In this document: positions 14,001 through 26,600 of the stretch, piece by piece
Numbering within the stretch: the stretch's first letter is position 1
How the letters are laid out: every line of letters begins with the position of its first letter
Source: Anaeramoeba flamelloides
Lineage: Eukaryota; Metamonada; Anaeramoebidae
DNA length: 64,000 bases
Direction of reading: 5' to 3'
NCBI GenBank assembly: GCA_027625915.1
Contig: JANTQA010000032.1
Coordinates: forward strand, 2,914,001-2,978,000
Program-made: the position numbers and the translations under genes
The notes under the pieces: model-generated
What the model was told of the DNA's origin: nothing
The model's database searches: none
What the model saw: the letters and a program-made list of their open reading frames with translations, nothing else

Positions 14001-15389
14001 CCAATAAAATGCATTGATCCTGAAGGTACGATCTATGATTATGATGGGGGGACATTGGGTTTTGTTCCAGCACTTTCAAATGATTTAAAATTTACCAAAG
14101 ATTATGGTCCATTAATTGAACAAAAAAATCGAGACATTGAAAAACAAAAAAAGCTTATTGGGATTGAAAAAGAGAAAATACAAGACATTCAACAAGAACA
14201 AAATTCTGTTAAAAGACAAATTGAAAAAATAACAAACAAATTAAAAAAACTTAATACTGCCAAATCAAAACTTGATCGGGATCAAAGAATATGTAAAAAT
14301 CAAAAAATCAAACCACCACCGGAGGTAAGTGAATTAGAAGAACAAATCCAAGAATATAATCAAAAAATCTTTGATTATGATCGAAGGATTGAAGAATTGA
14401 ATAATGAAAAAAAAGAAAACCAACCCTTAATTCAAGAATTAAACCAAAAAATCAAATCTGAGCAGGATAACGCAAAGACTGTTTTAATGCAGCTCAAGAA
14501 ATTAAAGGGTGAATTTGCAAAGATAAAGGATAAAGGTAATGGGATCACCCTTAGCATCAAAAAAAATCAAAATAAAACAAAAAAAATAACACAGAACTAC
14601 AATAAAAAAAAAAAAGAGTTCACCAAATTAGTAAAAAATTATGAACTTTTATATCAGAAGGCAACGGAGCTTACAGCAACTCCTTACATTTCACAAAAAA
14701 ATCCTAATAAATTGCACTCTGAAGAAATCCAATTAACTGAAAAATTAAAAATTGCAAAAGAAAAAAATGATAACAAATCATTTCAAGAAATCAAAAAGGA
14801 CTATTTAATGAATAAAAAAAAATTAAAAGATATTTATCATTGCTTACAAAATAATGGTAAATTGATTCAATTATTTAAACAATCCCATCAGGAAAGGGTA
14901 GAATTCCATACCGAGATTAAAGATTCCAATTCAATGCAATTAAGCGATGTATTTAATGACTTTCTTGGAATGAGGCGCCTAACTGGCTATACTAAAACAA
15001 AACATGGCGAAAGAACCCTCGAGTTGCATTTAGAAGAAGAGGACGATGACGAATCAGAATACCAAACCAAATCGCATACCCGGAGAACAAAGACCTTTTC
15101 CGGGGGTGAAAAATCTTATGTCACGGTGGCATTTCTTGCTTCGCTGTGGCAATTGATGGAAACCCCGATAATTGTTCTTGACGAATTCGATATATTTCTT
15201 GACGCAGTCAATCGGAAAATCGTCTTAGATTTATTAATAGAACAAGCAAAGGAAAATACAACAAGGCAATATATTTTTATTACCCCTCAAGATCTGAAAA
15301 GTTTAAAAAATGATAAAAATATTAAAATAATGCAATTAGAAGACCCAAATAGAACACAAATGAGACAACAGCTTTCCCAAAAACATTAA
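8003..15389 (+). CDS. SMC6: SMC6, structural maintenance of chromosomes protein 6 (four exons)
   Basis: SMC6 pairs with SMC5 in the SMC5/6 ATPase complex that acts in recombination repair and replication-fork stability in the nucleus. Exons: 8003-8520, 8653-9393, 11650-12362 and 13924-15389; all junctions are GT-AG with matching phase (2, 2, 1), giving 3438 nt and 1145 residues, a normal SMC6 length. A charged N-terminal extension of about 100 residues precedes the head. Walker A is GKNGSGKS at residues 134-141, followed by the SMC6-typical TNRGSSLKEL. Exon 2 gives the rest of the N-terminal head (FMTQDTSRTFLNSS) and coiled coil; exon 3 more coiled coil and a hinge from about residue 555 (IGPLGCYIKIIDEKWAFALQ); exon 4 the end of the hinge, coiled coil, signature FSGGEKS near 1049 and Walker B IIVLDEFD near 1077, then the SMC6-like DAVNRK and FITPQDL. 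Introns are 132, 2256 and 1561 bases; the long two are full of transposons. Confidence 0.93.
9776..10323. mobile_element. TA-flanked inverted-repeat element, family B (copy B1)
   Basis: 548 bp flanked by TA (9774-9775 and 10324-10325). It closely resembles B2 at 45162-45688 along its length, including the shared core ttgatcgatcaaa. It has no coding capacity. It interrupts the family A copy A5, so it is younger than A5. Probably a Tc1/mariner-type MITE, judged by the TA flanks only. Confidence 0.75.
10373..11286. mobile_element. TA-flanked inverted-repeat element, family J (J1, 914 bp, with ORFs)
   Basis: The left end agcttaatttcaaaaatagg and the right end cctatttttgaaatttagct are inverted repeats, each next to TA (10371-10372, 11287-11288). 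The same termini bound two short copies, J2 (23053-23273) and J3 (16236-16457). J1 interrupts the A5 copy. Unlike the short copies it holds two open frames on the minus strand, so it is either a longer relative or a carrier of captured sequence. Confidence 0.75.
10594..11011 (-). pseudogene. Open frames inside J1: transposase remnant or captured exons
   Basis: Two minus-strand frames: 11011-10742 (starts at TTG; contains KTPKKCLLRKQVSTKF and SLKSEEIARSNK) and 10785-10594 (KVWADTKWVNSKNLITLMES, ends in a stop). Their composition looks protein-like rather than random AT-rich sequence, and the hydrophobic low-complexity stretch between them could be an intron (a GT after GDN, an AG before a frame with ILFILKK). 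I recognise no transposase catalytic motif. It lies antisense within SMC6 intron 2. Confidence 0.35.
12604..13298. mobile_element. Family A element, copy A1 (695 bp)
   Basis: Terminal inverted repeats around cagtcaaaggggccca (12614) and gggcccctttgactg (13275), with TA at 12602-12603 and 13299-13300. Its length agrees with A2 (696 bp) and A4 (694 bp) after their insertions are removed. It lies inside MITE H and itself holds a C element. Confidence 0.85.
12831..12999. mobile_element. Family C foldback MITE inside A1 (169 bp)
   Basis: Long arms built on ttttcacttcattttc and its complement, TA on both sides (12829-12830, 13000-13001). The equivalent place in A3, near 32040, reads straight through without it, so the insertion is defined by an empty site. 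Confidence 0.8.
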
Positions 15390-15545
15390 AATTATTATTT
15401 CCGATTTTTTTTTTAATTTTAGAATTATTTCATTATAAAAAAGGCTTTTTAAAATTAATTTTGTCATTTCTTTATTTTTTTATCATTATTTTGAATTTTT
15501 TTTTTTTAATCTTTTCATCTTTTGATAAATATTGGTTATTTATTT
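15390..15545. repeat. SMC6 3' flank sharing a segment with 22380-22515
   Basis: Just after the SMC6 stop, about 130 bp (ttttagaatt, aaaggctttt, attattttgaattttttt) recurs in similar form at 22380-22515, inside the intron of the E2F-like gene. No ORF and no clear ends. Confidence 0.5.
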
Positions 15546-15596
15546 ATTTATTTATATTTGAAGAAAGAAAATTACTTTTCACATGTGTATCGTTAG

Positions 15597-16190
15597 CTTT
15601 TTCAGAATTCAAAAGGATAGAGAAAAATCTTTGATTTTACTCAATTATTTTAAATTCTGGAAAAGCTAACGGCAGTTTTTTTTTACTTTAAGAAATAAAA
15701 GGAAAATTTATGAATTTTTCTATTTATTTCTCAAATTAAAAGAAACCTAGGTATTTTTCGTTAGGTTTTTTTTACTCTTTGAAATAAAAAAAAAAAAGGC
15801 ACTTGACAGCACTTGGTCGCTCTCCCTAATCTGTAAACTTGATTGAACAAAATTTTGTTAAAGAATCAAAAAAAATATTCTCACTTCCTACAGATAAAAT
15901 AAATAGGAATTCTTTTTTATTAATAATATCAAAGACATTATTAATCTATCTATTATTTTAATAAAATTCTGATATCCAGATTTTTCGATTTTTTTATAGG
16001 CTTGACAATGTTAAGTTTTCCAGGATTTAAAAAAATGGAGGTAAATCCATAGAATTTTACTCAATTCTTTTTAATTTTGGAACATTTTGGGTTTTTTTTT
16101 TAATACAAGAAATAAAAAAAAAATTGAAAATTTTACTTTTAATTTCTTGAATTCTGGAAAAGATGGGTGCTTGAATGCACTTGAGAGCAC
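15597..16190. repeat. Family K hairpin repeats (two units)
   Basis: Two imperfect hairpins of about 65 nt (15600-15665 and 16016-16080) whose arms read aattcaaaag... and ...ttaaattctgg. The first is followed by gctaacggcag and a T-rich run ending in aaataaa. The same unit recurs at 23865 and 45778. No coding sequence. Confidence 0.55.
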
Positions 16191-16235
16191 TAATATTTAA
16201 AATTGCAATTTTCTTCTTTGATTTTTTTAGATATA

Positions 16236-16457
16236 AACCAAATTTCAAAATTTGGTGATAAACTTTTTTATAATTATTATTTTTTTTTTTTTCAATTGTC
16301 TTTCAAGAAATAATTAACCTATATTTTTATTTATTAATCTATATTGGTTATTGTCTCGATAAACATTAGAAAAATAGATTAGTATTCAAGAAAAAAACAA
16401 TTAAATAAACAAATTTCTTTTTGATGAAAAATATTTCCCTCTTTTTGAAATTAAGTT
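16236..16457. mobile_element. Family J MITE, copy J3 (222 bp)
   Basis: Ends aaccaaatttcaaaattt and ctttttgaaattaagtt are inverted and flanked by TA (16234-16235, 16458-16459). It is one base longer than J2, and the interiors align well (shared tctatattggttatt). Confidence 0.75.
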
Positions 16458-17623
16458 TAGTGGAATTTCCCAATTTGGTTAGTAGAAAAAACTTTAATTC
16501 AAAATCAAAATGATTTTTATTCTTCCATATAATAATTGATATTTTCATTTTCAGATGTTCACATTTTTATACCCTTTTTTAATTTTTCTAAATCTAAGAT
16601 TTTGAATTTTTCAATGAATATATATTTTCTTCTGTATATTTTTAATATATTGAGATCATTTTTTGCTTCAGTTTTATAAATTACTCAAGTAAATACATAT
16701 TAATTTGTAAAAATTTTATAAATTTTTTATGGATAATATATTTTTATAAAACCACCTCTTACCAAAAAAAAACCTTTCTCATCTATAATAAAGTTGGCTA
16801 AAAAATAATGATTATGAAAGAGATTATTTTGTACTTTATTATTGAGATATTATATTAAAAAAACAAATAAAGTGTTTCCAAAAACCTTTCTTCTTTTTTG
16901 AAATTATATTCAAGATGTTTTTTTTTCAGACCAAATTTCAAGATTAAAAAATATCTGTTAATTCTTTTTTATATTTAGTTTTTTTTTTATTATGATGGAT
17001 TCATCCGAATCCTCTTATTATTTCAAATATCCTTTCAAAATTATTTTTTAAAGATATTAATCAGCCCATCTTAATGAGAATAAATTCATATGCAGACATT
17101 TGGATATTTTAGGTTATATGTGTTATTTTTTTCTAGTAGAAAGGGAAAGATTGAAATGTGAAGAGAATTGGTGATGATGATTCTACTTGATAAACACAGT
17201 TCCATCTTTTTTATAATATAAATACTGTCATTTTTTGATTAGTTTCATTTTTTTAATAGTATTTTTAATATATTCAAATATCAATGAGTGCTTTATGGAT
17301 TCAAAACATTTTTTTGGTCTATTGTAACCATAAAGTATTCTACATTTTTCTTTTTTCTTTTTATTATTTTATATTTTATTTTGAACTTTAGAATAGCAAT
17401 CCGTTTATCTATTTTTTTAAATCAAAAATATTTTTTTTTTTTTGAAATTAACAACCATGGGCCTAGAATTTCGTATGTTTCAATTTTTGAAAAAAATCTC
17501 AAAAGAGTTTGTTTTTTGAGATAGACAGATAATTTAACTAATTATTCACCTTCATACCCGATTTAAGAATAGATAATAAAATATCCTTTTTGGAAAAAAT
17601 TATACTTTTTTCAGTTTCATCTA
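16458..17623. other. Non-coding AT-rich spacer
   Basis: I see no gene here. A 78-codon plus frame at 17288-17524 is mostly Phe/Ile/Leu from T-rich sequence and is not believable as a protein. Confidence 0.5.
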
Positions 17624-17919
17624 AACTATTTTCTAATCAATGCCTACCAGTTTTAATGGGTGAATCACATGTTTTTAAAGGGTTTGCATAGATATTAGAA
17701 AAAAAATTTTATTTTGGAAATTTTCAAAATTGAAATCATTTTTTGACATTTTTGTACATTTTTGTTTTTTTTTTTTGGCACATATAATTCAGTTGCAAAT
17801 TTTTTTTTATTGTAAGATCAATAGTCAACTGGTAAAATAGTTTTATTCTAATGTTATTGAAACTGTGGGAATTATTGTTTAGAAACCATATTGAATTCTC
17901 TTGGAATTAATTCAATCTA

Positions 17920-18089
17920 TGATCCTGATATTGGAAGTATAAATGTGAAAAAATTTAACTTCATTTTCATTTACTATTTCAAATAGAGACCAAAAATACC
18001 AACACACTTCGTTTGTGGACTTGATTTCTAAAAGAAAAGTATGAAAAATGAAGTTAAAAATTGTTTCCTATTTATTATTCAAATACCAG
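17920..18089. mobile_element. Family C foldback MITE inside A2 (170 bp)
   Basis: Same position and length as the C element in A1, in the opposite orientation because A2 is reversed. TA on both sides (17918-17919, 18090-18091). Confidence 0.75.
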
Positions 18090-18279
18090 TAGAAGATCAA
18101 AACAAACATTCTTGTTTTTCTCAATGGATCCCTAAGAATTTGGATTCTTTAATTTTTAAGAAAATCTATTGATTAATTAGTTTTATTTCAGACTGATATC
18201 AACTATTTTTTGATATAAATTATTCTAATTATATTTTATTTGTTCTTCAAAGGTCAATGTTATGAAATAATTGGTATTT

Positions 18280-19183
18280 AAAAGTTAATCAATATCTTAC
18301 AACAAAAAAATTTTTCTAATGGATTAAAAATTCAATTTTTTAAAGCTGTATTATATATCCAATTATTATATGGTTTAGAAATATTTGATTTGACAAAAAC
18401 AGATTTTAAAGTTATTGATACTTGGATTAATAAAAAAATTACAAAATTTTTATTAATCAACCTACACTCACCAAGGCCTATTTATAAAACTGAAGTAAAA
18501 ATTGATCCCGTAAGGATAACGATATATAAAAGAAGATTTAAGTTAATTCAAAAATTAAACCTCCATTATGATGAATTAATTAATTATCTTCCTTTTAGAA
18601 AAAAAGAATCAGAAAATATAAATTGGTACTCCAAAAATTTAAAACAATTGGAAAATGAACTAGAAAATTTTAGAATTAAAAACTTAGAAAATAGTCCAAG
18701 TTGGAAAGTTCAAGAATATCTTTAAAAAGTATAAATCAATAATACTATAAATTAGCAACAAAGATATTTAAAATGGAAGGGCTCAACTTCAATTTTAAAA
18801 CTCAGAAATTTTACAAATTACCTTAACAGGTATTCTTATGTTATGAATAAAAACAAATCAAAACTATGTGAATTATGTAAAAAAATAAACAATTTAGATA
18901 TTATTGAAGATTTAGACCATTTTCTATGGAACTGCTCAGCCTATGAAAATAATCGCAAAATCTGGATATCTGAATTAAAAAAAATTAATATATCTAATAT
19001 ATTAAATAATAATAATATTTCTAATATTATTATAAAAAAGGATTCAAACTCTTTATTAGCCTTAGTGGGTAATAAACTTATTTTTGAGTCTTTAATTAAA
19101 TTCCTAAATAAAAATTTAGGAATTCGGGCAAATAAGAGGGATCAATAACTCCTCCCTTAAATAATATATATATAAAAAAAAAA
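18280..19183 (+). mobile_element. 5'-truncated LINE (non-LTR retrotransposon) with target duplication
   Basis: 904 bp bounded by a perfect 16-bp direct repeat, gaaataattggtattt (18264-18279 and 19184-19199), with an A-rich 3' tail. It codes for the C-terminal end of a LINE polyprotein. The frame at 18390-18725 matches the region after the RT; the frame at 18843-19148 holds a zinc-binding CELCKK...HFLWNC pattern (zf-RVT type) and ends LGIRANKRDQ. The two are separated by stop codons, so the copy is dead. It is inserted inside A2. Confidence 0.88.
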
Positions 19184-19299
19184 GAAATAATTGGTATTTT
19201 TAAAAAAAACTGTTGGGACACTTTGACTGAAACAAAGTTTATTATCTAATTTACCAATTTATTTGGAACTATTTTAATAAAAAATTCATGATTTTTGTG

Positions 19300-19690
19300 T
19301 TTTAATCTTGCCTGCGCTATAACTAGGATAAAAAACTAAGAAACTTTTTAGAGTTTCAGGAAGTGCCGTAGAATGCCTAGCTTTTCTTGGGGTTTTCTGT
19401 TTTATTTGTGAAGTGTTCTAGGTTTTTTTGTGGTTTTCTATTTTATATGTAAAATCGATTGATTTTCGTTAGTTTTTTTTTACTTTTCAAAATAAACCGA
19501 AAATTTATTAAAATTTTCTGTTTATTTCGAAAAGTAAAAAAACCCTAGAACACTTCACAAATAAATAGAAAACTCAAGAAAAGCTAACGGCAGTTTTTTT
19601 TTAATTTTGGAAATAAAGTGAAAATTAAATAAATTTTCTGTTTATTTTGAAAAGGAAAAAAAAAAAACCTAAAGACAAACAGAAGGTAAT
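19300..19690. repeat. Family K foldback region
   Basis: Inverted arms containing agtgttctaggttttttt (about 19400) and aaaccctagaacactt (about 19540), followed by gctaacggcagttttttttt as at 15665. No ORF. Confidence 0.55.
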
Positions 19691-20570
19691 TTTGTTGAAT
19701 CACCTTTCTTCAATAATAATAAAAAAAAATTATAATTTAAAATATCTTGGCCTGACTTGATTTTTTATAAATTTCTAAAAATTTATTTTGTCAAATTCTT
19801 TATTTGATTTATTTTTTTGGATCCAATAATTTCATGAATTTTATCTTGATCAAAATTTTCCTTTAAGTCAATTGGAGTTAATGAATTTTTATTAATTTTA
19901 TGAAAACTAAATTGTAAAAAAATGCGTAATCAGGTTCGCACTATTTGAAGAGCAGTATTCCTTGTACACCACTGCTATAATTCCTCTTCAGCCATTATTC
20001 GTTCAAGAAAAAAAAAAAAAAAAAAAAAAAAAGTTAGATAAAAAATGATTTTAAAAAAATGAAAAGTAGAAAAAAATTTATTTTAATCCAAAAATATAGG
20101 ATCATAATCACCTCAAGAAACATTAATAGTAAAGTATATTTATTGTACATTACAAATTCATCAGGTGTTTCCATCATTAAATTAAAACTAAAATTTTGAC
20201 TAGATTTTTTACAACTGTTTTTTTTTTTTTTTTTGATTCTCTGTGTATTTGTAGATTGTTGGGATTTTTTTAATTATTTTTGGATATTACGAATAATATT
20301 ACTACAAAACAAAAAAAAATTCGATAATCTACATATAGCGAAAAAATAATTTAATCACTAATTTTTCGATTTGTCATTAAGAATCTAATATTGATGATAA
20401 TCCCTATTAATTTATTCAAAAAGAAAAGAAATGTTTTATTTCTTAAGAAATTATTAGTTTTCTTTTTTTTTCTGAAATCAATATAATTGTTTAAATATTC
20501 TTCGTAAATTATGTTCAAAAAAAAAAAGGAAAGGAAAGGGTAACAATATTACAACTATTAATCTTAATAG
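19690..20570. other. Spacer with one GC-richer hairpin
   Basis: No gene seen. It contains poly-A and poly-T runs, and a short structured stretch at 19947-19989 that is listed separately. Confidence 0.5.
19947..19989. other. Short stem-loop in a GC-richer island
   Basis: gaagagcagt pairs with actgc and ctcttc across a bulge. It stands out from the surrounding AT-rich sequence. It could be part of a small RNA or an old repeat; I recognise no RNA family. Confidence 0.3.
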
Positions 20571-20571
20571 G

Positions 20572-20573
<2 letters not shown>

Positions 20574-20608
<35 letters not shown>
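20574..20608. repeat. (TA)n microsatellite
   Basis: About 17 TA units just beyond the 3' end of the minus-strand E2F-like gene. Confidence 0.9.
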
Positions 20609-20609
<1 letters not shown>

Positions 20610-20629
20610 CTTTTTAACAGGTTGTAGAG

Positions 20630-23600
20630 TTAATTTTGGAATTTTTTTTCTTTATTTTGAATATTATTCAGATTGTTATTATTATCATCACTATTGTTTA
20701 TGTTGTTACTAGTATTACAACTATTAATAAATAAATTATTATTATATAGATTGTTATTATACATATTGAAATCGGTTCGTGGGTAAAATGCATTAAAAAA
20801 GGGGCGGTTAGATGAAAACACACTGTTTGTAAATGGCATTGAGTAATAATGTGTTAAATACGGATTCAAGGGGATTTTATTATTGTTAATTTTTGGTGTA
20901 TAATAATTATTTATGGTTGGTTGCATTAAAGAAGGATAATTTTCAATTCTTTGTTGAAATTGTAAATTTGGAAATGGAACTGTATTTGTATTGAAAGATT
21001 GATTCGAAAAATAAAAAGATGAATTTGGATTAATCTCCTTATCCTTTTCCTTTTCCTTTTCCTTTTCCTTTTCCTTTTCCTTTTCCTTTTCCTTTTCCTT
21101 TTCCTTTTCCTTTTCCTTTTCCTTTTCCTTTTCTTTTTCTTTTTCCTTTTCCTTTTCCTTTTCCTTTTCCTTTTCTTTTTCTTGTTTTCTTTGAAATTGT
21201 TGTGGAATTGTTTTTTGTTCCAAATAGTTTGTTGGAAACAAATTTTGTAAGTGTTCATTTTTTTCTAAAGTTTTCATTTGTTGTATTGATCTTCGTTTTT
21301 CCTTTGTATTATTCATTATAATGTTATTTAAATGTTTATTTATTTTCTCTTTTTTTATTTCTGGTTTTGATTTTTCAATTGTTTGATTAAAACGATTTCT
21401 GATTTTTAAGATTTTTTTTTTTTTTTTGTTTTGTGATTTTTTATTCTGAAATTTTAACTTGGTTTTATTTTCTATAAAATTATTATTTTGATAATGGGTA
21501 ATATTAATATTAATATCATTATTATTATTGATTTTTATTAATTTTTCCTTGGTCATTGAATCAATTGCAGGAATTATATTATATTTTTTTTCAAAAATGT
21601 TTAATAACCCTTTTTTCTGCTTTTCATATAATTTATTAATTTTAATCAGCTCATTTTTAATATCTTTTTTAGGATTTGGTTTATTTTGTAATTGTTTATT
21701 ATTATAAATTTGATAGATAAAATTAAAAAGTTGGTTATTTGTTTTTTGGATTGAATTAGAAAGTAATTCTGTTAATTGGTTATTTTGTTTTTGTTTGAGA
21801 TTCGTTATTCCTCTTTCTTTTAATTTTTGGTATCCATTTGATTTTATTTGATTATGCTCATAAGCAATTTCACTCGTTTTTTCAATTAATGATTTTTTAT
21901 CACTATTGGTGTTATTTGTTGTAACTTCTAAAATCTGTTGAGTTTTATTTAAAATATAAGATGACAATAATGTTAAATTTTTCATTCCAATTTCTTCAAG
22001 AATTGTTGATGAAGTTTTCCCAAATTTTTGATCAACTTTTAATGATAAAAAAATTAACTTTTGAATTAATTCTAGCTTTTTGGATCGGATTTTCCTTATT
22101 TTTTCGATATGAGCTGACATTTTAAAATAATTATTATAATTTTGTTTATTCCAAGCGTATAATTTGGTCTTTGGGAAGTATTTAACAATTTTTATACAAT
22201 TATATATTGTTAAGACAGTCCAAACCCTTTGTCGAGAAAAATTTAAAATTTTTGAGATTTCATTTAACTTGAAAGATTCTATTTTGATAATAAGATATAT
22301 TTTTTAATATATGATAAAAATAAATAGTTTTTTTTAAGTAAGGTTGAATTAATTGTTTTTATTATTCAGAGAGCCAATAATTTTGATTTATTTTTTTTTA
22401 ATTTTAGAATTGTTTTGTTTCAAAAAAAGGCTTTATAAAATTAACTTTTCGTTTATTTATTTTTTATGATTATTTTGAATTTTTTTTTAATCTTTTAATT
22501 GTATTTGTTAAATATTTGTTCTTTAAAATAAAACTATTTTTATAAAAAAATAAATGATATTTTTTGCAAAAGTCTTCCAAGATTTTTTCAAAAATTGTTA
22601 TTTACAGAGATACAAGACTCCTTGGGATTTAGTCTCAAAAAATCAATTTGGATTTAAGAAAAAATTAGATACACAGATTGCTGTTTTGAATTTATTATAT
22701 AAATGTCAAAAAAAATAATGACAAAAACAAAAGAAAAAAGAAACAATTGATATTCAAACATGTTTTGATACGATTAGTCATATATTAGTTCACTATTCAT
22801 CATTCTTTCTAATTAAAAAAATTATAAAAAATTGAATAATAAAAATATTTCAAATTGTGAATACATTCAAAGGAAGGGATAGATGTTTTAAAAGGAGATC
22901 CATTATCTCCTTTATTATTTGGATTTAGTTCTCATTTTCTTTTTATAAAAAAACAAATCATTTGCACTGCGTTTACAGATGTTTGCTGATGTCTTGGTGT
23001 TAATTATGAAAGGAACAATGATTGAAATAAATTATCACTTAATATATATATAAGCCAAATTTCAAAATTAGGTGCAAACTTTTTTATAATTATTTTTTTC
23101 TTTTTTCATTTGTCTTTCAAAAAATAAAATGATTACACTATATTTTTCTTTATTAATCTATATTGGTTATTATCTCTAAACATTTTTAGTAAAATACATT
23201 ATTATTCAAAAAAAAAAATAATTAAATAAATTTTTTTCAAATGAAAAATTTGCCCTATTTTTGAAATTAAGCTTAAAATAAAAGATTTTGGAATGAATCC
23301 AAATAGTGACAAAACGAAAAACTTTAATTCCAAATAAAATTTTATATCTTGGTATTTGGCTAGATAAAAAAACCCACTTAAAAGTCAACTTTTTCAAAAT
23401 GGTCGATAATAATTTTAAAAAAGTTCTTCATATTTTTAAAGAAAAGAATTTTTCTAAAAGATTAAAATTTTCAATTCTTTAAGGCGGTTTTACATAGTCA
23501 ATTATTATATGAATTATAAATATGTTACTCCACAGAAACTGATTTCAAAGATATTGATATATGGATTAATAAAAAAATCACAGAATCGTTATTAATCAAT

Positions 23601-26600
23601 CCGCATTCCACAAGACTTATTTACAAAACCAAAGCAAAAAATTGATTTAGTAAGAATCACAATATATAAAAGGAAATTCAAATTGAATTCAAAAATTAAA
23701 AATTCTAAGGTTTTGATAAACTAATAAAATCTTCTTCCTTTTAGGAAAAACAGAATCAAAAAATATTAATTGGAAATCTAAAAATTTTAAAGAATTAGAA
23801 TTCGAATTTGATAATTACCAAATTATCAAATGAAAAAATAGCCCAAGTTGGAAATGTTGTTAAGTTTTCCAGATTCAAAAGAATTGAGTAAAATATTTGG
23901 TTTTACTCTATTCTTTTGAATTCTGGAAAAACACCTTTAGGTTTTGTTGAGTTTTTGATTTTGTTTCAAAAATATATTGATTTTCTAATCAAAACAAAAA
24001 TTAAAAAAAAACTAAGGTGAAGTGCATAAGTTTTTTTTAATTTGAAAGAATTGAATAAATATAAATTCTGGAAAAGGTGACGGCTTTTTTTTTTTTTAAT
24101 TTGAGAAATAAACCGAAAATTAAATAAATTTTCGTTTTATTTCAAAAATTAAAAAAAAACTAACGTCGAATAAGAGAAAATTAAAACTCGTTCCTTAAAT
24201 TACAAAAAAAAATGATGTTTTTTTGTTTTTAAATAATTATTTACAAAATTTGTTTCAAAATAAACTAGTTTTAATTTGATATTAATTCAGAATCTGTGCT
24301 TTTTATTCAAAAATAAAAAAATCTAAAAAAAAAGAATAAAAAAATTGTTTTTCATAAATAATTGAAAATATACAAGAGGTTTTAAAGTAAACTATTTCCA
24401 AAAAAAACGGGGAAAATTATTTTAATATATCTTTATTAAACTCAATTTAATGTTAACTATTTAAAGATCAAAAATCATTCTCAACCATTTATTGATTCTT
24501 GGTAATTATTCAATTTAGTTTATTTCATATTGTATTATATAAATAATAAATTAATTGAATTAAGAGATTTAAAATTTTCCAGATATTTTTGAAGTGTTGA
24601 AAAATTGGTGGTTATTATTTTGTCTTTTTTGATTATTTACAATTTTTTCTTAAGAGGTTTATTCTTAATAAAATTTCTCAGAGAATGAAAAATTGAAACA
24701 ATATTTTTATTGTTTAAAAAATCTTTTACCCTTATGATATTTTCCGTTTTTTATTGAAGTTGGTCGTGTATTGTTTTCTCCAAAAAAATTGCTATATTTT
24801 TGTTTTTCATTTTTTTGGAAATATTTTGATGAACATATTTTGAAATTCCAATAATATGTGTTGATTCAAATAGTATTATTTTTTTTACTTTATTTGATAT
24901 TATAAATTTACAAATAGAAACATTTTAGAAAATATTATGTGAAATATATAGTAAAAAATACCCCACTTTTTTGGAAATGCCTTATATTGTTTCAAACAAG
25001 CTATTAAACGAGTACGTATGGACAAGACATTTTGGTCACAAAAATTTCACAAATTTCATTATTTTATGAGTTCAAGTGACCAATTCCCAAATTATTTGTG
25101 AAAAAGTTGTGAAAACGAGAGTAAAAAATAAATTTTTATATTGTTACAAAGACACAATTAAATCCCCAGCACATTGTTCGGGGAATTTTGTTCACAAAAA
25201 TTCAGAAACTAATTAACTTTATGAAACTGTGTGAAAAAAAGTCAATTTTTTAGTGAATGATTTTGTCGAAGAGTATTCCAAAATGTGTGATATTGCCTAT
25301 TCAAACAAAAATAAATATTTATTTTCATGGTATATGTATTATATCACGGAAATAACAAAAAATTGATTTTTTTTTAGATTCTTTATCAAATATTTTGGTT
25401 TTTCAAATTGTTTGTGAATTTTTGTGAAAGGTTTTCACAAATTTGAAAATGTTGTGATAGAATTTATATAAAAAATATAAATATTTAGAGAATGTTGATG
25501 TAAAATATCACTTCAAAGAGTTCAGAATTTGTTCTTTAACCATCATTTTTTCTCGGTTGTTTACTGTTATTTTCAGAATAAATGGTAAAAAATTTTCACT
25601 TCATTTTCCTTTTTTTATATTACAATTAGATATTTTTAAAGGGGTAAACTGTAAATGTGGCCCCTGTTTATTTGGCTTTTATCTTTTTTTATGTTCTAGA
25701 TGTTAGATTATATTGGGTAAACTAAGAATCCTAAATGAAAGTAAATTTTCAGAATTGGAAAAAAAGATAATCTGCAGAAATTTTATCCTATTTGAAAATC
25801 AAATAACATTTTACTATTTTCCAAAAGTTACAAAAACTACAAATGTGAAATTTCTAATCAAACCACAGAAACCTGACAACTAGACTTGTGATTCATAGGA
25901 ACCACTAAATTTATTAGGATTCATGTAAGGTTGATTAAAATTTTTGAATTATAAAACCATTACTAGTATTTGAAATTTAAATGGGAAATATTTTCATCTC
26001 GTTCTTGTTTTACAATTCTTCAGAATCTGTTTTTCAATTAGGATTTTTATTTCACCCAAAGTATAGAAAAATATTTTAAAAACCAAAGAAATAGAGATCC
26101 CAAATCTCGATCTATTTTTTTTGATGAAAAAGAAAAAGAGGAAAATGAAGTGAAAATTTTTTTACCATTTATTCTGAAAATATAAGTAAAAAGAATTGGA
26201 ACAAAACGCTTCTCAATTTAGGGGGGTGGTAGATACGATTCTTGAGATGTTTGGATTACTTTCAGACAATTCAACATGATCTCAAATTAAAATTAGTAGC
26301 TGAGGTACACAACAAATTAAAAGTGTTTCCATTCTTACTGCCATTTTAAAAAGTGTTACACAAGACACTTCAAAGAGGAAGCGAAACAGTTTGATCAAAT
26401 ACTTTTGAAAATTTTTATCCCTCCTTTTTTAAAATGACGATCACGAATTTACAAAGCCCAATTTTTTGTGATTTGAGAATAAGGTAATTGTGTTCTTGAA
26501 CAAAAAATGTTTAAAAAAAAAAGAAAAAGCCAAAAATTATTAAGGATTTTTCCAAAGAAGGATTTTTTTTTGTAAATCAATATCTTGTTTGAGTGTGTGT

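Larger units (their letters stand above)
17624..19239. mobile_element. Family A element, copy A2, reverse orientation, split by a LINE
   Basis: TA at 17622-17623 and 19240-19241. The right end is ctttgactgaaacaaagtt; the left end is an eroded match of the opposite terminus. Subtracting the LINE (904 bp) and one 16-bp target duplication leaves 696 bp, matching A1 (695). A C element lies at 17920-18089 (170 bp). Confidence 0.85.

Noticed and set aside
22260-22515. Possible duplicate of the SMC6 3' end
   Set aside because: Only the non-coding flank (about 130 bp) is shared; the coding end of SMC6 is not.
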